DNA from: Pseudoalteromonas rubra
GTDB taxonomy: Bacteria; Pseudomonadota; Gammaproteobacteria; Enterobacterales; Alteromonadaceae
Direction of reading: 5' to 3'
Assembly: GCF_005886805.2 (NCBI RefSeq)
Contig: NZ_CP045429.1
Location: forward strand, 3,380,501-3,444,500
Length of the DNA: 64,000 nt
A program made the position numbers and the translations under genes. Positions 29,166 through 39,518 of the stretch are shown one piece after another (the stretch's first letter is position 1; each line of letters starts with the position of its first letter). The notes beneath the pieces were generated by a model. It did no database searches, was not told the origin of the DNA, and saw nothing but the letters and a program-made list of their open reading frames with translations.

Positions 29166-30926
29166 ATGCTGCAAAAAAGTCTGTCTAAGAAGCTGCTCAC
29201 AAACGTCTTGTCGGTTTACTTTTTGCTCACCTTTGTCGTGACTTGCGGACAAGTGGTGGCCGAATATGTCAACACTAAAGACTATATTCGCAATGAGTTA
29301 ACTATGCTGCAAAAAACCTTCAGTCGCAGCCTGACTCGCGCTATCTGGGAGCTCAACACCAAACAAACCGTCACTACCGCTGAGGGCTTGTTAGCCATCC
29401 CTATGATTGAAGGGATCATAGTACGTGACGACAGCGGCGAGATCATTTCTCAGCTGGGTCGGTCGCTCAATATTCATGAGCTTTACAGCCAACAACTCGT
29501 ACAAGAGGAGGCGCTCATTGAAGATACGCCGTCAGGTCTATTTGGCTATACCTTTCCTTTGATCTTCGAGTTTTCCGGCAGAGCCACGCAAGTGGGCGAT
29601 GTAACGCTGTTTTCAAGCCGGGAAGTGGTATTCAGTCGTATCATGATCTCTATTTACTTTCTGATTGGTAATGCGATGGTCAAAACCACATTTTTGATTA
29701 TCTTGTTCTTGCTCGCTTTCAGAAAATTACTCACCGAACCACTCACCGATCTAACCGAACAAATTGACGATTTTGAAATCGACAATGTCGATGGTCATAA
29801 AATAGACATTGATACCACAGAGCGCAACGAGCTCAAAGTGATGGAAGAGGCCTTCAACAAACTCATTGATCGCATCGCCGACTATCGAAAAAAACTCGAC
29901 CAGGCGCAAAAAGAGCTGTTAATAAGTAATGAAAAACTCGACCAGCACAACATCCAGTTAGAACAAGAGGTCGCGCGTAAAACATCTAACCTGTCACAGG
30001 CTATGATGGACCTGCAACAACAAAAATATGAGCTGGAAAAGCAAAAACTGACGCTGACAGAAGAGATCGATCTCAGACGCCAAACCGAAGAAGAGCTGCT
30101 GACCAAGCAGAAGGAGCTGGAAAAGTATGTTGATGAACTCAACATGGCTCAAGAACGTCTGGTTGGCTCTGAAAAAATGGCTGCATTGGGTGGCCTGGTA
30201 GCGGGGATCACCCACGATATCAATACCCCTGTCGGCATCGGCGTTACGGCAACCTCATTCCTGGAAGAGCGCCTGCAAAGACTGGAAACCGCGTATCGAG
30301 ATAAAACTCTTTCACCCAAGGCGCTGGAAGAATTTATCAACGAGGCGAAACAAAGTACCAGCTTACTGACCACCAACCTGGATCGGGCGTCAGAACTGGT
30401 CGCCAGCTTTAAACAAATTGCGGTTGATCAGGCCAGTGAAGCGGTACGCACCATTAACTTTAAACAATACCTGGGCGAAGTTATCCGCTCTTTACACCCC
30501 AAACTCAAAAAGACAGCGCACATTGTCAACGTAGATTGCCCGGAAGAATTAACCCTGCATCTGCCCGCAGGAGCCATCAGCCAGATTTTCACTAATCTGA
30601 TTATGAATTCCCTGATCCATGGCTTTGAAGGTGTTGCGCAGGGCACCATAGACATAGAGATCCGAGAAGAAAACAACGACGTCTTTATCGTCTACAAAGA
30701 TAACGGCAAAGGCGTTAGCAAAGCGCAGCTTGAAAAACTGTTTGACCCATTCTTTACTACCAAGCGTGAGCAAGGCGGCAGCGGCCTGGGCACACACATT
30801 ACTTTTAACCTGGTTAAGCAGACCCTGAATGGCGACATTGAAGTCAATTCAGAAGAAGGCAGAGGACTAACTTATTACATCAGGTTCCCTAAAGAACTAC
30901 AGAAGAACATTGCTATGTTCAGTTAA
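29166..30926 (+). CDS. membrane sensor histidine kinase
   Basis: The protein is 586 residues. Transmembrane helices lie at about 12-32 and 165-190 and flank a periplasmic sensor region without a recognisable domain. A HAMP-like segment follows (LTDLTEQIDDFEID), then a long coiled coil (about 235-335). The phospho-acceptor is His350 in LVAGITHDINTPVG. An HATPase_c domain with DNGKGVSKAQLEKLFDPFF and GGSGLGTHI completes it. The THDINTP form of the H-box is typical of kinases often found with ABC-type or methyl-accepting-like sensors. The likely partner is the divergent single-domain regulator. Confidence 0.92.
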   Translation: MLQKSLSKKLLTNVLSVYFLLTFVVTCGQVVAEYVNTKDYIRNELTMLQKTFSRSLTRAIWELNTKQTVTTAEGLLAIPMIEGIIVRDDSGEIISQLGRSLNIHELYSQQLVQEEALIEDTPSGLFGYTFPLIFEFSGRATQVGDVTLFSSREVVFSRIMISIYFLIGNAMVKTTFLIILFLLAFRKLLTEPLTDLTEQIDDFEIDNVDGHKIDIDTTERNELKVMEEAFNKLIDRIADYRKKLDQAQKELLISNEKLDQHNIQLEQEVARKTSNLSQAMMDLQQQKYELEKQKLTLTEEIDLRRQTEEELLTKQKELEKYVDELNMAQERLVGSEKMAALGGLVAGITHDINTPVGIGVTATSFLEERLQRLETAYRDKTLSPKALEEFINEAKQSTSLLTTNLDRASELVASFKQIAVDQASEAVRTINFKQYLGEVIRSLHPKLKKTAHIVNVDCPEELTLHLPAGAISQIFTNLIMNSLIHGFEGVAQGTIDIEIREENNDVFIVYKDNGKGVSKAQLEKLFDPFFTTKREQGGSGLGTHITFNLVKQTLNGDIEVNSEEGRGLTYYIRFPKELQKNIAMFS

Positions 30927-31030
30927 TGAACGCCTGTATCAACAAGGCGAAATATCTGCGCTGAGCCTTTGCCCGAGGGTATGTCGATTTGCTATGATGC
31001 GGGTCGATTTTACTCTTCGGAACCTGTTCT

Positions 31031-31939
31031 ATGTGGTTTAGCAATCTTATCTGTTACCGTTTTAAACAAGACGTCTCCTACGCCCAGGAAGACTTTGAAG
31101 CAGCACTGGAGCACGACGTATTTCGTCCGTGCGGTAGCCAGGACATGAGCACCTTTGGCTGGACCAAAGCCCTTGGCAAACATGGCCAGACCCTGAGCCA
31201 CTTTTCTCAGCACTGTATTCTGGTTTGTGCCAAGCGGGAAGAAAAAGTCCTGCCTGCCTCTGTGATCAATGAAATGGTTGCAGAAAAGATCGAATCGATC
31301 GAGCAAGAAGAGAATCGTCCGGTTAAGAAAAAAGAAAAAGACGAAATTAAAGAAAATATCACTGCAACCTTGTTGCCTCAGGCATTCAAAAAGTCCAGCC
31401 TGCAATTTGCTTTTATCGACCAGAAAAATGGCTGGTTAATCGTCAACAGTGCCAGCTTCAATAAAGCGGAAGAACTGACCGCATTACTGAGAAAATCCCT
31501 CGGCACTTTGCCTATCGTCCCAGCCTTTGCAAATTATGATTTGGATCTGTTCCTGACTGACTGGCTCACCAAATTCGAAGTCCCTGAAGGGTTTGCAATC
31601 GGCTCTGATGCCGAATTACAAGAAGCCGATGACAATGGTGCGCAGGTTAAACTTAAACAGCATGACCTGGCCGGCGATGAGATCAAATTGCACCTGGAAC
31701 ACGGTAAGCGCGTAACTAAACTGGGTATGGACTGGCGTGAACGCGTGCAGTTTACCCTGCAAAATGACGGCTCAATCAAGCGCCTGAGTTTCAGCGACAC
31801 ACTAAAAGAGCAAAATGCCGACATTCCTAAAGAGGACATGGCGGTCAAGCTCGATGCAGACTTTATTCTGGTCTCTGAGGAAATCAAAGAGCTGCTGGAA
31901 GAGCTGTCACAAGGGCTCGGCGACCAGGACGACCTGTAG
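31031..31939 (+). CDS. rdgC: recombination-associated protein RdgC
   Basis: RdgC (302 residues, E. coli 303) is a ring-forming, sequence-independent DNA-binding protein that inhibits RecA filament functions. The N-terminus MWFSNLICYRF and the segments FRPCGSQDMSTFGWTKALG and PREEKVLPASVINE-like KREEKVLPASVINEM are family hallmarks. It is monocistronic, and the short gap before it has only spacer sequence. Confidence 0.96.
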   Translation: MWFSNLICYRFKQDVSYAQEDFEAALEHDVFRPCGSQDMSTFGWTKALGKHGQTLSHFSQHCILVCAKREEKVLPASVINEMVAEKIESIEQEENRPVKKKEKDEIKENITATLLPQAFKKSSLQFAFIDQKNGWLIVNSASFNKAEELTALLRKSLGTLPIVPAFANYDLDLFLTDWLTKFEVPEGFAIGSDAELQEADDNGAQVKLKQHDLAGDEIKLHLEHGKRVTKLGMDWRERVQFTLQNDGSIKRLSFSDTLKEQNADIPKEDMAVKLDADFILVSEEIKELLEELSQGLGDQDDL

Positions 31940-31951
31940 CGTCTGAGAGGC

Positions 31952-31966
31952 GGGGCTAAATGCCCC
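31952..31966. terminator. short hairpin after rdgC
   Basis: GGGGC, a TAAAT loop and GCCCC lie between rdgC and the convergent HDOD gene. A TTTT follows about 10 nt later on the plus strand. The stem is only 5 bp, so it would be a weak terminator. Confidence 0.4.
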
Positions 31967-31985
31967 AGCCACTTCGTTTTAATAA

Positions 31986-32825
31986 TTACGAAAATGCCGC
32001 TTTAATATCGTTCAGCATGTCCTGATAGGCATCATCATAAAACATATCCACTGAACCCAGCACCCCCTTCTCTTCGTAGACATGCAGTGCCGCCGCCTTA
32101 TCAGACACTTGTAATATCCCTTCAACAATGGCACCGACACGGATAAAGTCCACATAACAAACATGCCCGGGTTTATAGTTTGGATTAGCCCAGCTTTCAG
32201 CGACTTCAACAAACTCTTCCGTGAACCCCCACTCGCGCATAATTGCCCCCCCTATGCGACCACCCAGCTTTTGGATTGCATGCGCTAAAAAGCTCGGATT
32301 GGCGAAGACTTCAGGGTGATTTTCAGCTTCAGTCAGGATAGGAAGTACCCCGATATTGAATACCAGTGACGCCAGCGTAATGGTGTCTTTATTGAGCGAG
32401 GTATGTTTGTTAATGCGCAGATAAAAGTCCATCGTGGTGATCGCCTGACAGGCCACTTTCAGCGTCTTCTGCCAAGCTTTATCCATATACGTTTTGATGA
32501 GCTTATTTTGCGAAACAAACAGCTGCTCCATCGCCATTGCTGTGGCGACATTTTTGACCTGACGCAAACCTATCCGGGTGACGGCCTGATTAAGAGTGTT
32601 AACTTTTACAGTACGGCCCAGAAATGCACTGTTGGCCACTTTAATCATACGTGCCGCCAATGCGGGATCATGAGAAATCACCTCGGACATTTGCATCAAA
32701 TTAACTTCCGGGTCATCCGCAGCCTGCCGGACCCTTACAGCAATTTCAGGCAAGGTAGGTAGTACCAGGGTATCATTGTTTATTTTATCAATCAGAATCG
32801 TCAACAAGGCATTTTCAGTAGACAT
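31986..32825 (-). CDS. HDOD domain protein
   Basis: The 279-residue protein is essentially one HDOD domain, a metal-free relative of HD phosphohydrolases found in signalling proteins. Landmarks are LPTLPEIAVRVRQAADDPEVN, ISHDPALAARMIKVANSAFL and AVTRIGLRQVKNVATA. The metal ligands of catalytic HD domains are not evident. It may act as a scaffold in c-di-GMP or stress signalling, but no neighbour links it to a pathway. Confidence 0.88.
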   Translation of the reverse strand: MSTENALLTILIDKINNDTLVLPTLPEIAVRVRQAADDPEVNLMQMSEVISHDPALAARMIKVANSAFLGRTVKVNTLNQAVTRIGLRQVKNVATAMAMEQLFVSQNKLIKTYMDKAWQKTLKVACQAITTMDFYLRINKHTSLNKDTITLASLVFNIGVLPILTEAENHPEVFANPSFLAHAIQKLGGRIGGAIMREWGFTEEFVEVAESWANPNYKPGHVCYVDFIRVGAIVEGILQVSDKAAALHVYEEKGVLGSVDMFYDDAYQDMLNDIKAAFS

Positions 32826-33147
32826 ATTGGTTCAATCCTCGAATTTATTGGCCTCTGGAGCGCAGCAACTGCCTGTGGCGCTGGGCAATGTGCTGTTCAT
32901 GTTATTAGTATTGTCTAACTTAAAGAGTAAGTTAAGAAAAGTATAAAAATTATTCGTGATAGACAAAAAATTCCAACGCGCTGAGTAAAATAAAATATTC
33001 AGCGACTTTGTGCCGCAACAGCAGCAAGTTGCAGTCAATTCATGTAAGGTATAGCACCGAAATAATAATACGGATCCCTGCAGGCTGCTATGTTCCGAGC
33101 GGCCTCTATGCAGTAAAGGTCCGACTAACACTCCAAATGAAGGAAAA
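32826..33147. other. 322-bp divergent intergenic region
   Basis: This lies between the HDOD gene and the peptidase gene and must contain both promoters. It is AT-rich near the HDOD gene and more GC-rich near 33070-33125. I see no open frame with a ribosome-binding site, no strong hairpin with a T-run and no repeat. Confidence 0.4.
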
Positions 33148-34836
33148 ATGATGAAACGCGCACTCTTATCCACGGCGGTCATGCTGGCTTGTGGCATGCT
33201 ACTCAGCGGCTGTTCTGAGCCACAGCAACCCAAGACTGAAAGTCAGGCACAACAGAGCACGACACACAGCGGCTATCAGCTACAAGACCTGTCGCCAGAG
33301 CGACTGGATATCTATACCCAGGTCACCCTGAATAGCGACCTGTCACACCTCAATGACAACCAGAAAAAAATGCTGGGGTTATTGATTGATGCGTCTAAAA
33401 TCATGGATGATCTTTTTTGGAAACAAGCATTTGGCATGAATAAAATGGAGTTTCTGACCAATATTCAGGACCCGAAGGTACGCCAGTTCGCTGATATTAA
33501 CTATGGTCCCTGGGACCGCCTAAATGGTGACAAAGTATTCCTGAGTGGCTTTAACGCCAAAGCACCCGGCGCTGAGTTCTACCCAGGCTCCATCAGTAAA
33601 TCCGAACTTAATCAGACGGACGTAAAAGACAAAGCAGGTTTGTACTCTTTAATAAAACGAGATGCGCAAGGCCAGCTATATAGTGTCCCCTACTCCGAAG
33701 CCTACCAGAACGAATTAAACACGGCAGCTCAGCTATTGCGCGATGCCAGCAAACTGGCAGTGGATAAACAATTTTCCAAATACTTAAATTTACGTGCAGA
33801 CGCGCTGGTAAATAATAGTTACCAAACCTCTGACTTCGCCTGGATGGACATGAAAAATAACCCCATCGATGTTGTGATTGGTCCCATCGAAACCTACGAA
33901 GATCAGCTCTTTGGTTATCGTACTGCGTTCGAATCTTATGTCCTTGTCAAAGACATGGCCTGGAGTGAACGTCTGGCAAAATTTGCCGCTTTCCTGCCTG
34001 AACTGCAGCAGGGATTACCAGTCGATGAAAAGTACAAGCAAGAAGTGCCAGGTTCAGATGCCGACCTCAATGCGTATGACGTCATTTACTATGCCGGCCA
34101 CTCTAATGCCGGAAGTAAAACCATTGCCATTAACTTGCCGAACGATGAAGAAGTTCAGCTCCAAAAGGGCACGCGTCGTCTGCAGCTGAAAAATGCGATG
34201 CAGGCCAAGTTCGACAAGATCCTGGTACCCATTGCTGAACAGTTGATTGTCCCGGCACAACGTAAACATATTACCTTTGATGCCTTTTTTGCCAACACCA
34301 TGTTTCACGAAGTAGCGCATGGCCTGGGCATTAAAAATACCATTACAGGCAAAGGCACGGTGCGTCAGTCACTACAAGAGCATGCCAGCGCTCTGGAAGA
34401 AGGCAAAGCCGATATCCTGGGTCTGTATATGGTTGAACAACTGCTGAAAAAAGGCGAGATCACCGAAGGCACGCTGGAAGACTATTATGTCACCTTCATG
34501 GCCGGAATTTTCCGCTCTGTGCGTTTTGGCGCATCCAGCGCCCATGGTAAAGCCAACATGATCCGGTTTAATTTCTTCAAACAGGAAGGCGCATTTTCAA
34601 AAAATGCGGATGGCCTTTATGCTGTGGATATGGAGAAAATGGGCGCTGCCATGGAAAAGCTGTCTAACCTGATCCTGACACTGCAAGGTGATGGTGACTA
34701 CCAACAAGTCGATCAGTTACTGGCCACCCATGGCGACATCAAAGCGGAACTTCAGGCCGATCTGGACAAACTGGCAGCAGCTAACATTCCGGTTGATGTG
34801 ACGTTTAAGCAAGGTAAAGCGGTACTGGGACTATAA
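33148..34836 (+). CDS. M49-like zinc peptidase lipoprotein (dipeptidyl-peptidase III-related)
   Basis: The 562-residue protein has a lipoprotein signal with lipobox LLSGC, placing it in the cell envelope. A zinc site is formed by HEVAH at 387-391 plus the downstream EEGKAD motif (Glu417/418). This corresponds to the HExxGH and EExRAE/D pair of dipeptidyl-peptidase III but with the shorter HExxH spacing. A second landmark is GPIETYEDQLFGYRTAFES, typical of this bacterial DPP-III-like family. It likely removes dipeptides from peptide N-termini. AGGA precedes the ATG pair at the start. Confidence 0.8.
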   Translation: MMKRALLSTAVMLACGMLLSGCSEPQQPKTESQAQQSTTHSGYQLQDLSPERLDIYTQVTLNSDLSHLNDNQKKMLGLLIDASKIMDDLFWKQAFGMNKMEFLTNIQDPKVRQFADINYGPWDRLNGDKVFLSGFNAKAPGAEFYPGSISKSELNQTDVKDKAGLYSLIKRDAQGQLYSVPYSEAYQNELNTAAQLLRDASKLAVDKQFSKYLNLRADALVNNSYQTSDFAWMDMKNNPIDVVIGPIETYEDQLFGYRTAFESYVLVKDMAWSERLAKFAAFLPELQQGLPVDEKYKQEVPGSDADLNAYDVIYYAGHSNAGSKTIAINLPNDEEVQLQKGTRRLQLKNAMQAKFDKILVPIAEQLIVPAQRKHITFDAFFANTMFHEVAHGLGIKNTITGKGTVRQSLQEHASALEEGKADILGLYMVEQLLKKGEITEGTLEDYYVTFMAGIFRSVRFGASSAHGKANMIRFNFFKQEGAFSKNADGLYAVDMEKMGAAMEKLSNLILTLQGDGDYQQVDQLLATHGDIKAELQADLDKLAAANIPVDVTFKQGKAVLGL

Positions 34837-34863
34837 TATCCCAATCCACATTTAGGCAGATAA

Positions 34864-34892
34864 ACAGGCGCTAAATATCCAGCGCCTGTTTT
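34864..34892 (+). terminator. terminator of the M49-like peptidase gene
   Basis: ACAGGCGCT (34864-34872) and AGCGCCTGT (34881-34889) form a 9-bp stem followed by TTTATTT on the plus strand. It overlaps the last codons of the convergent HIT gene. Confidence 0.8.
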
Positions 34893-35269
34893 ATTTCGGC
34901 AATTTGCTGGTCACTGTAAGGGATGGGTGGTAACAACCCCCACACAGGCTTTGGCCAGGCTGCATCATGCTCAAAACGCGCAATATGATGAACGTGCAGC
35001 TGAGGCACCATGTTTCCAAGGGCGGCCACATTCAATTTGTGCGGGTTAAAAACGGCTTTAATTAAGTGACTTAACTGGGCAGACTCCTGCCAAAACAGTT
35101 GTTGCTGCTCAGCACTGAGATCAATGATCTCACGCATGCCTGATACACGTGGCACCAGTATAAACCAGGGATACTGACTGTCGTTCAGTAATAGCAATTT
35201 ACACAATGGCCAGTCGGTCAGTTCAATACAATCACGCACCAGTTCCGGCGCCAGTTGAAATGTACTCAT
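34871..35269 (-). CDS. HIT family protein
   Basis: The ATG at 35269 (MSTFQLAPELVRDC) gives 132 residues; the longer frame adds a Trp/Arg-rich stretch without a plausible start. The histidine-triad-type motif is QLHVHHIARF, followed by DAAWPKPVWG, characteristic of one gammaproteobacterial HIT subgroup. HIT proteins are nucleotide hydrolases or transferases; the substrate here is unknown. The N-terminal YPWFILVPRVSGMREI segment is the usual first strand of the fold. Confidence 0.88.
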   Translation of the reverse strand: MSTFQLAPELVRDCIELTDWPLCKLLLLNDSQYPWFILVPRVSGMREIIDLSAEQQQLFWQESAQLSHLIKAVFNPHKLNVAALGNMVPQLHVHHIARFEHDAAWPKPVWGLLPPIPYSDQQIAEIKQALDI

Positions 35270-35446
35270 TGGTCTTTTTAAGTTCGTTATTGATGAGCTC
35301 ACTGTAACTAACTTGCCACATAAAATCGACCCGATACGACGACGTTTTGTCTGCCACCACACCCATCGGATTTGTTTGCCATCAGGATTTACAGTCTTTA
35401 ACATCGGGTTTTCAATCCAACATTACACAATTATAAAGGTGACTCT

Positions 35447-37672
35447 GTGCGCAATTTGCTATCTTATGCCGCGCTTGCCACCGGTTTGCTGGCCACCAGC
35501 CAGTTTACTGTGGCCCAGCCGCTGACGCTGGAACGTATTTTCGATGACCCCTCATTGGCAGGTAAGGCCCCTGTTAACCTTAAGTTTTCACCCGATGGTA
35601 CCCGGGTAACCTACCTGCAGGGCAAAGTAGACGACTACAACCGCTACGATCTATGGGAATACAATATTAAGGCCGACACAAATCGTCTGCTGGTCGATTC
35701 CCAGGCCTTATTCTCTGGCCCTGAAACCTTGTCAGACGAAGAAAAGGCGCGCCGTGAAAGGCAACGTATCTTTGGTCGCGGGATCCTCGAATACAAATGG
35801 TCTAAAGATGGTAAAGCACTGCTCTTCCCACTTAATGGTGACCTTTACTATTATGAGCTCAGCTCAGGTAAAAGCCGCAAGCTGACCGATACCGAAGCCT
35901 TTGAAACCGATGCCCGTTTCTCCCCTAAAGGCAACTATGTGTCCTTTATACGAGAGCAAGACCTGTATGCTCTGGAGCTGGCAACCGGCAAAGAGATCCG
36001 CCTGAGCAAAGACGGTGGTGGCGTGATTAAAAATGGCATGGCAGAGTTCGTTGCACAGGAAGAAATGAGCCGTATGACTGGCTACTGGTGGGCCGGAGAT
36101 GAAAGCAAAATTGCCTTCACCCGCATCGACGAAAGTCCGGTACAAGAAGCCATCCGCAACGAAATTTATGCCGATGAAGTCAAACTGTTTAACCAACGCT
36201 ACCCGTTTACTGGCACGGATAATGTCCGCATCGATCTGGGTGTAGTCACCCTGAATGATCAGAAAGTGAACTGGATTGACCTGGGTAAAGAAAAAGACAT
36301 CTACATTGCCCGAGCGAAATGGCTGGAAGATGACACCACTTTGTCATATCAGTGGCAAAACCGCGCTCAACAAAAGCTGGAATTGAGATTTTACAACGCC
36401 GACAGCAAGCAACAACGCGTCGCCCTGACAGAGACCAGCGACACCTGGATCAATCTGCATTTTGATCTGCACTTTTTAAAAGACAAAAAGCACTTTATCT
36501 GGGCCTCAGAGCGCGATGGCTATAAGCATCTGTATTTGTACCGCACTAGTGGCCAACTGGTTCGTCAGCTGACTCAGGGCGACTGGATTGTCGAAAAGCT
36601 TCAGGGCGTGGATGAGAAAAAGGGCCTGGTCTACTTCTCTGGTCGCAAAGATACCCCGCTGGAAAGCCATCTGTATGCAGTCCCATTGTTCAAAAAAGGC
36701 AACATTGAGCGGATCACAGAAGCCGGTGCCTATCACAAAGTGGTAATGGCGGAAGACAATCGCACTTTTATCGACAGTAAATCGTCCGTAAATCAACCTA
36801 CATCGGTTTCATTGCGTAAAGCCAATGGCGAATTCATTACCTGGCTGGAACAAAATAAGCTCGATGATCAACATCCGCTGACGCCTTTCCTGAATGATCT
36901 GTCGACACCAGAGTATGGCACTTTGAAAGCGGAAGATGGGCAATTGATGCACTACCGTTTGTTTAAGCCTAAACAGCTTAAAAAAGGCAAAAAATACCCT
37001 GTGATCGTCAATGTTTATGGTGGTCCGCATGCCCAACGTGTTACTAATAGCTGGCGCAGTAAAAACCTTTATTTCCAGTATATGGTGCAGCAAGGTTACA
37101 TCGTCTTCCAGCTGGACAACCGTGGTTCATACAATCGAGGCAAACGCTTTGAAGACCCCATTTACAAGCACTTAGGTGAAGTGGAAGTCGCCGATCAGAT
37201 CCGTGGTGTGGAATTCTTACGCACACTGGATTATGTCGACCCGTCACGCATCGGGATTTATGGCCACAGTTATGGCGGTTATATGGCACTGATGACTATG
37301 TTTAAAGCAGGTGATTACTTTACGGCGGGCGTATCTGGCGCGCCAGTAACAGACTGGGCACTGTATGACACGCATTACACTGAACGTTACCTGGGACATC
37401 CACAAACCAATGCAAAAGGCTACGAGCAAAGCGCGGTATTCCCCTACACAGACGGTCTGAAAGGCCCGCTGATGATCTATCACGGGATGGCGGATGACAA
37501 CGTGTTGTTTACCCATGCGACGAAGCTGTTCAAACAATTACAAGATGAAGCAAAGCCTTTTGAAATGATGACCTATCCGGGCTCTAAGCACAGCCTGCGT
37601 GGTAAAAAAGTGCAGACGCATCTGCATCAGACCATCACCAACTTCTTTAATCGTCACTTTGACATGAAGTAA
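35447..37672 (+). CDS. secreted dipeptidyl-peptidase IV-like S9 peptidase
   Basis: The protein is 741 residues with a GTG start preceded by AAGGTG. A signal peptide covers about 1-23 (TVAQP). The DPP-IV N-terminal beta-propeller follows (TVTYLQGK-type blades; FVAQEEMSRMTGYWW with the Glu-Glu pair that recognises substrate N-termini). The C-terminal alpha/beta hydrolase has the nucleophile Ser608 in YGHSYGGYMAL, Asp in GMADDNVLF and His in PGSKHSLRG. It should remove Xaa-Pro dipeptides in the periplasm or outside the cell. It is close to other peptidase genes in the window. Confidence 0.93.
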   Translation: MRNLLSYAALATGLLATSQFTVAQPLTLERIFDDPSLAGKAPVNLKFSPDGTRVTYLQGKVDDYNRYDLWEYNIKADTNRLLVDSQALFSGPETLSDEEKARRERQRIFGRGILEYKWSKDGKALLFPLNGDLYYYELSSGKSRKLTDTEAFETDARFSPKGNYVSFIREQDLYALELATGKEIRLSKDGGGVIKNGMAEFVAQEEMSRMTGYWWAGDESKIAFTRIDESPVQEAIRNEIYADEVKLFNQRYPFTGTDNVRIDLGVVTLNDQKVNWIDLGKEKDIYIARAKWLEDDTTLSYQWQNRAQQKLELRFYNADSKQQRVALTETSDTWINLHFDLHFLKDKKHFIWASERDGYKHLYLYRTSGQLVRQLTQGDWIVEKLQGVDEKKGLVYFSGRKDTPLESHLYAVPLFKKGNIERITEAGAYHKVVMAEDNRTFIDSKSSVNQPTSVSLRKANGEFITWLEQNKLDDQHPLTPFLNDLSTPEYGTLKAEDGQLMHYRLFKPKQLKKGKKYPVIVNVYGGPHAQRVTNSWRSKNLYFQYMVQQGYIVFQLDNRGSYNRGKRFEDPIYKHLGEVEVADQIRGVEFLRTLDYVDPSRIGIYGHSYGGYMALMTMFKAGDYFTAGVSGAPVTDWALYDTHYTERYLGHPQTNAKGYEQSAVFPYTDGLKGPLMIYHGMADDNVLFTHATKLFKQLQDEAKPFEMMTYPGSKHSLRGKKVQTHLHQTITNFFNRHFDMK

Positions 37673-37678
37673 CACACA

Positions 37679-37704
37679 GACACGGGCCATCGCTGGCCCG
37701 TGTC
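37679..37704 (+). terminator. hairpin after the S9 peptidase gene
   Basis: An 11-bp perfect stem (GACACGGGCCA / TGGCCCGTGTC) with a TCGC tetraloop lies 7 bp past the stop. No T-run follows, so it may stabilise the mRNA end or act with Rho rather than as a full intrinsic terminator. Confidence 0.55.
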
Positions 37705-37883
37705 ACCTATACGCACAAACACTCCCTGACACTATTCGACAAATAGCTAATTGCCTTACGCTTTCCTCAGTAAATATATTATTCACTTGATTTAGAACAA
37801 GTTTTACCTCTGACCTTGTTGCAGAATACGCAATCATAGCTGATTCAGTGCACAATCTTGTGCTTTAAAAAGGAGTAGGTGCT

Positions 37884-39518
37884 ATGGCATTTTTAAGACA
37901 GTTCACCATATTTGGCCGCCTTGCGATGTTGGTGTGCGTCGTCGTGCTTGGCCTGAGCGCACTGGGCATAATGAATTTGCAGCAGCAATATCAGGCATTG
38001 AGTGAACAGCAATACGAAAAAACCAAGAACCTGGTAGAAACAGCCCATAGCCTGATCGCCCACTTTCATCAGGCACAGCTCATCGGCACACTCAGCGAAA
38101 GTCAGGCCAAAAACGCCGCTCTGAGCGCACTGAAAGACCTCAGATACGATGAAAACAATTACTTTTGGGTCAATGATCATTACCCTCGCATGGTGATGCA
38201 CCCATTTAAGCCCCAACTCAATGGCCAGTCACTACGTGATAGTAAAGACCCAGACGGAGTTGCGCTGTTTCAGGAAATGGTGGCCGTTGTTAACAGTCAG
38301 GGAGATGGCTTTGTGCCGTACAAATGGCCCAAACCCGGCAAGTCTGCACCCGTCGACAAGATTTCTTATGTAAAAGGCTTTGCTCCGTGGCAGTGGATCT
38401 TAGGCTCTGGTGTGTATCTTGATAATATCGACGAGCAATTTGCTCAACTGCGCAATCAGATGCTGTTTAATATCGTCGCACTGCTCATCGTGCTGATAAT
38501 TCTGAGCTTTATCATCGGCAATAGCGTGTTACAACCGATGCGTGCAGCTGCCGACATGATGCGAGACATTTCTCAGGGTGAGGGCGACCTGACACAGCAA
38601 CTTGATGAACATGGCCGTGATGAGATCTCACGCCTGTCTCGTTTTTTTAATGCCTATACAAGTAAAATGCGCCGCTCGATCACCTCGGTCGCGGGCAATG
38701 CCGCAGAAGTAGAAGCACTGGCCGATCGCGTAGATGACACGGGTGAGGTAAACCTAGAATACATTGAACGTCAGAATGACAGCAGTCGCCAGGTCGCAAC
38801 AGCCGTTGAGCAAATGAGTGCCCAAATCAAAGAGATCAGCCAACATGCTGAGGCTGCAGAGCAGGCAGCCGGAGATGCAATGCGCACCAGTGAAACCGGT
38901 AAAACCACCATCAGTGCCACCATCAGTGCCATAGGTACGCTATCAGACACCATTGAAGAGGTCAGTGTGGTGACGCAGGCACTCGCAGAAGAGAGCCAGC
39001 ATATTGGCTCAGTGCTGGACGTGATCCGGGGTATTTCGGAGCAGACCAACCTACTCGCACTGAATGCCGCCATCGAAGCTGCCCGAGCCGGAGAGCAAGG
39101 TCGGGGGTTTGCAGTCGTGGCAGACGAAGTACGTACACTGGCAAGTCGCACCGGACAAAGTACCGATGAGATCCAGACCATGATTGAAAAGTTACAAAAA
39201 GGCGCTCAGGCCGCTGTTGATGCCGTGCAAAACAGTCAACGTCTTTCTGCCAATACCGTGAGTCAGGTCCACGAGGCTGAGCAGGCATTGAGTGAAATTG
39301 AGCGTCTGATCACCGTCATTCTGGAAATGAACGGCCTGATCGCGCGTGCGACGGATGAACAAAGCAGTGCAGCTGCCGATGTGAATGTGCGTATTAGCGA
39401 CCTGTCAGACGCAACCCATCATTCACTCGACACGACCCAAACCTTGTCTCAGGCTAGCAAAGAGCTGAAACAGGCAAGCCATCAGCTTGCCCAGATTGTG
39501 GAAAGTTTTAAAGTTTAA
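37884..39518 (+). CDS. methyl-accepting chemotaxis protein with single Cache domain
   Basis: The 544-residue chemoreceptor has a transmembrane helix at about 10-30 and an sCache_2 ligand domain to about 185 ([34 protein letters not shown]). A second transmembrane helix lies at about 190-212, followed by HAMP ([20 protein letters not shown]). The methyl-accepting helical bundle has the hairpin tip [20 protein letters not shown]. sCache domains of this type usually bind small carboxylates. No che genes adjoin. The gene overlaps the convergent aminopeptidase by 4 bp. Confidence 0.94.
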   Translation: MAFLRQFTIFGRLAMLVCVVVLGLSALGIMNLQQQYQALSEQQYEKTKNLVETAHSLIAHFHQAQLIGTLSESQAKNAALSALKDLRYDENNYFWVNDHYPRMVMHPFKPQLNGQSLRDSKDPDGVALFQEMVAVVNSQGDGFVPYKWPKPGKSAPVDKISYVKGFAPWQWILGSGVYLDNIDEQFAQLRNQMLFNIVALLIVLIILSFIIGNSVLQPMRAAADMMRDISQGEGDLTQQLDEHGRDEISRLSRFFNAYTSKMRRSITSVAGNAAEVEALADRVDDTGEVNLEYIERQNDSSRQVATAVEQMSAQIKEISQHAEAAEQAAGDAMRTSETGKTTISATISAIGTLSDTIEEVSVVTQALAEESQHIGSVLDVIRGISEQTNLLALNAAIEAARAGEQGRGFAVVADEVRTLASRTGQSTDEIQTMIEKLQKGAQAAVDAVQNSQRLSANTVSQVHEAEQALSEIERLITVILEMNGLIARATDEQSSAAADVNVRISDLSDATHHSLDTTQTLSQASKELKQASHQLAQIVESFKV

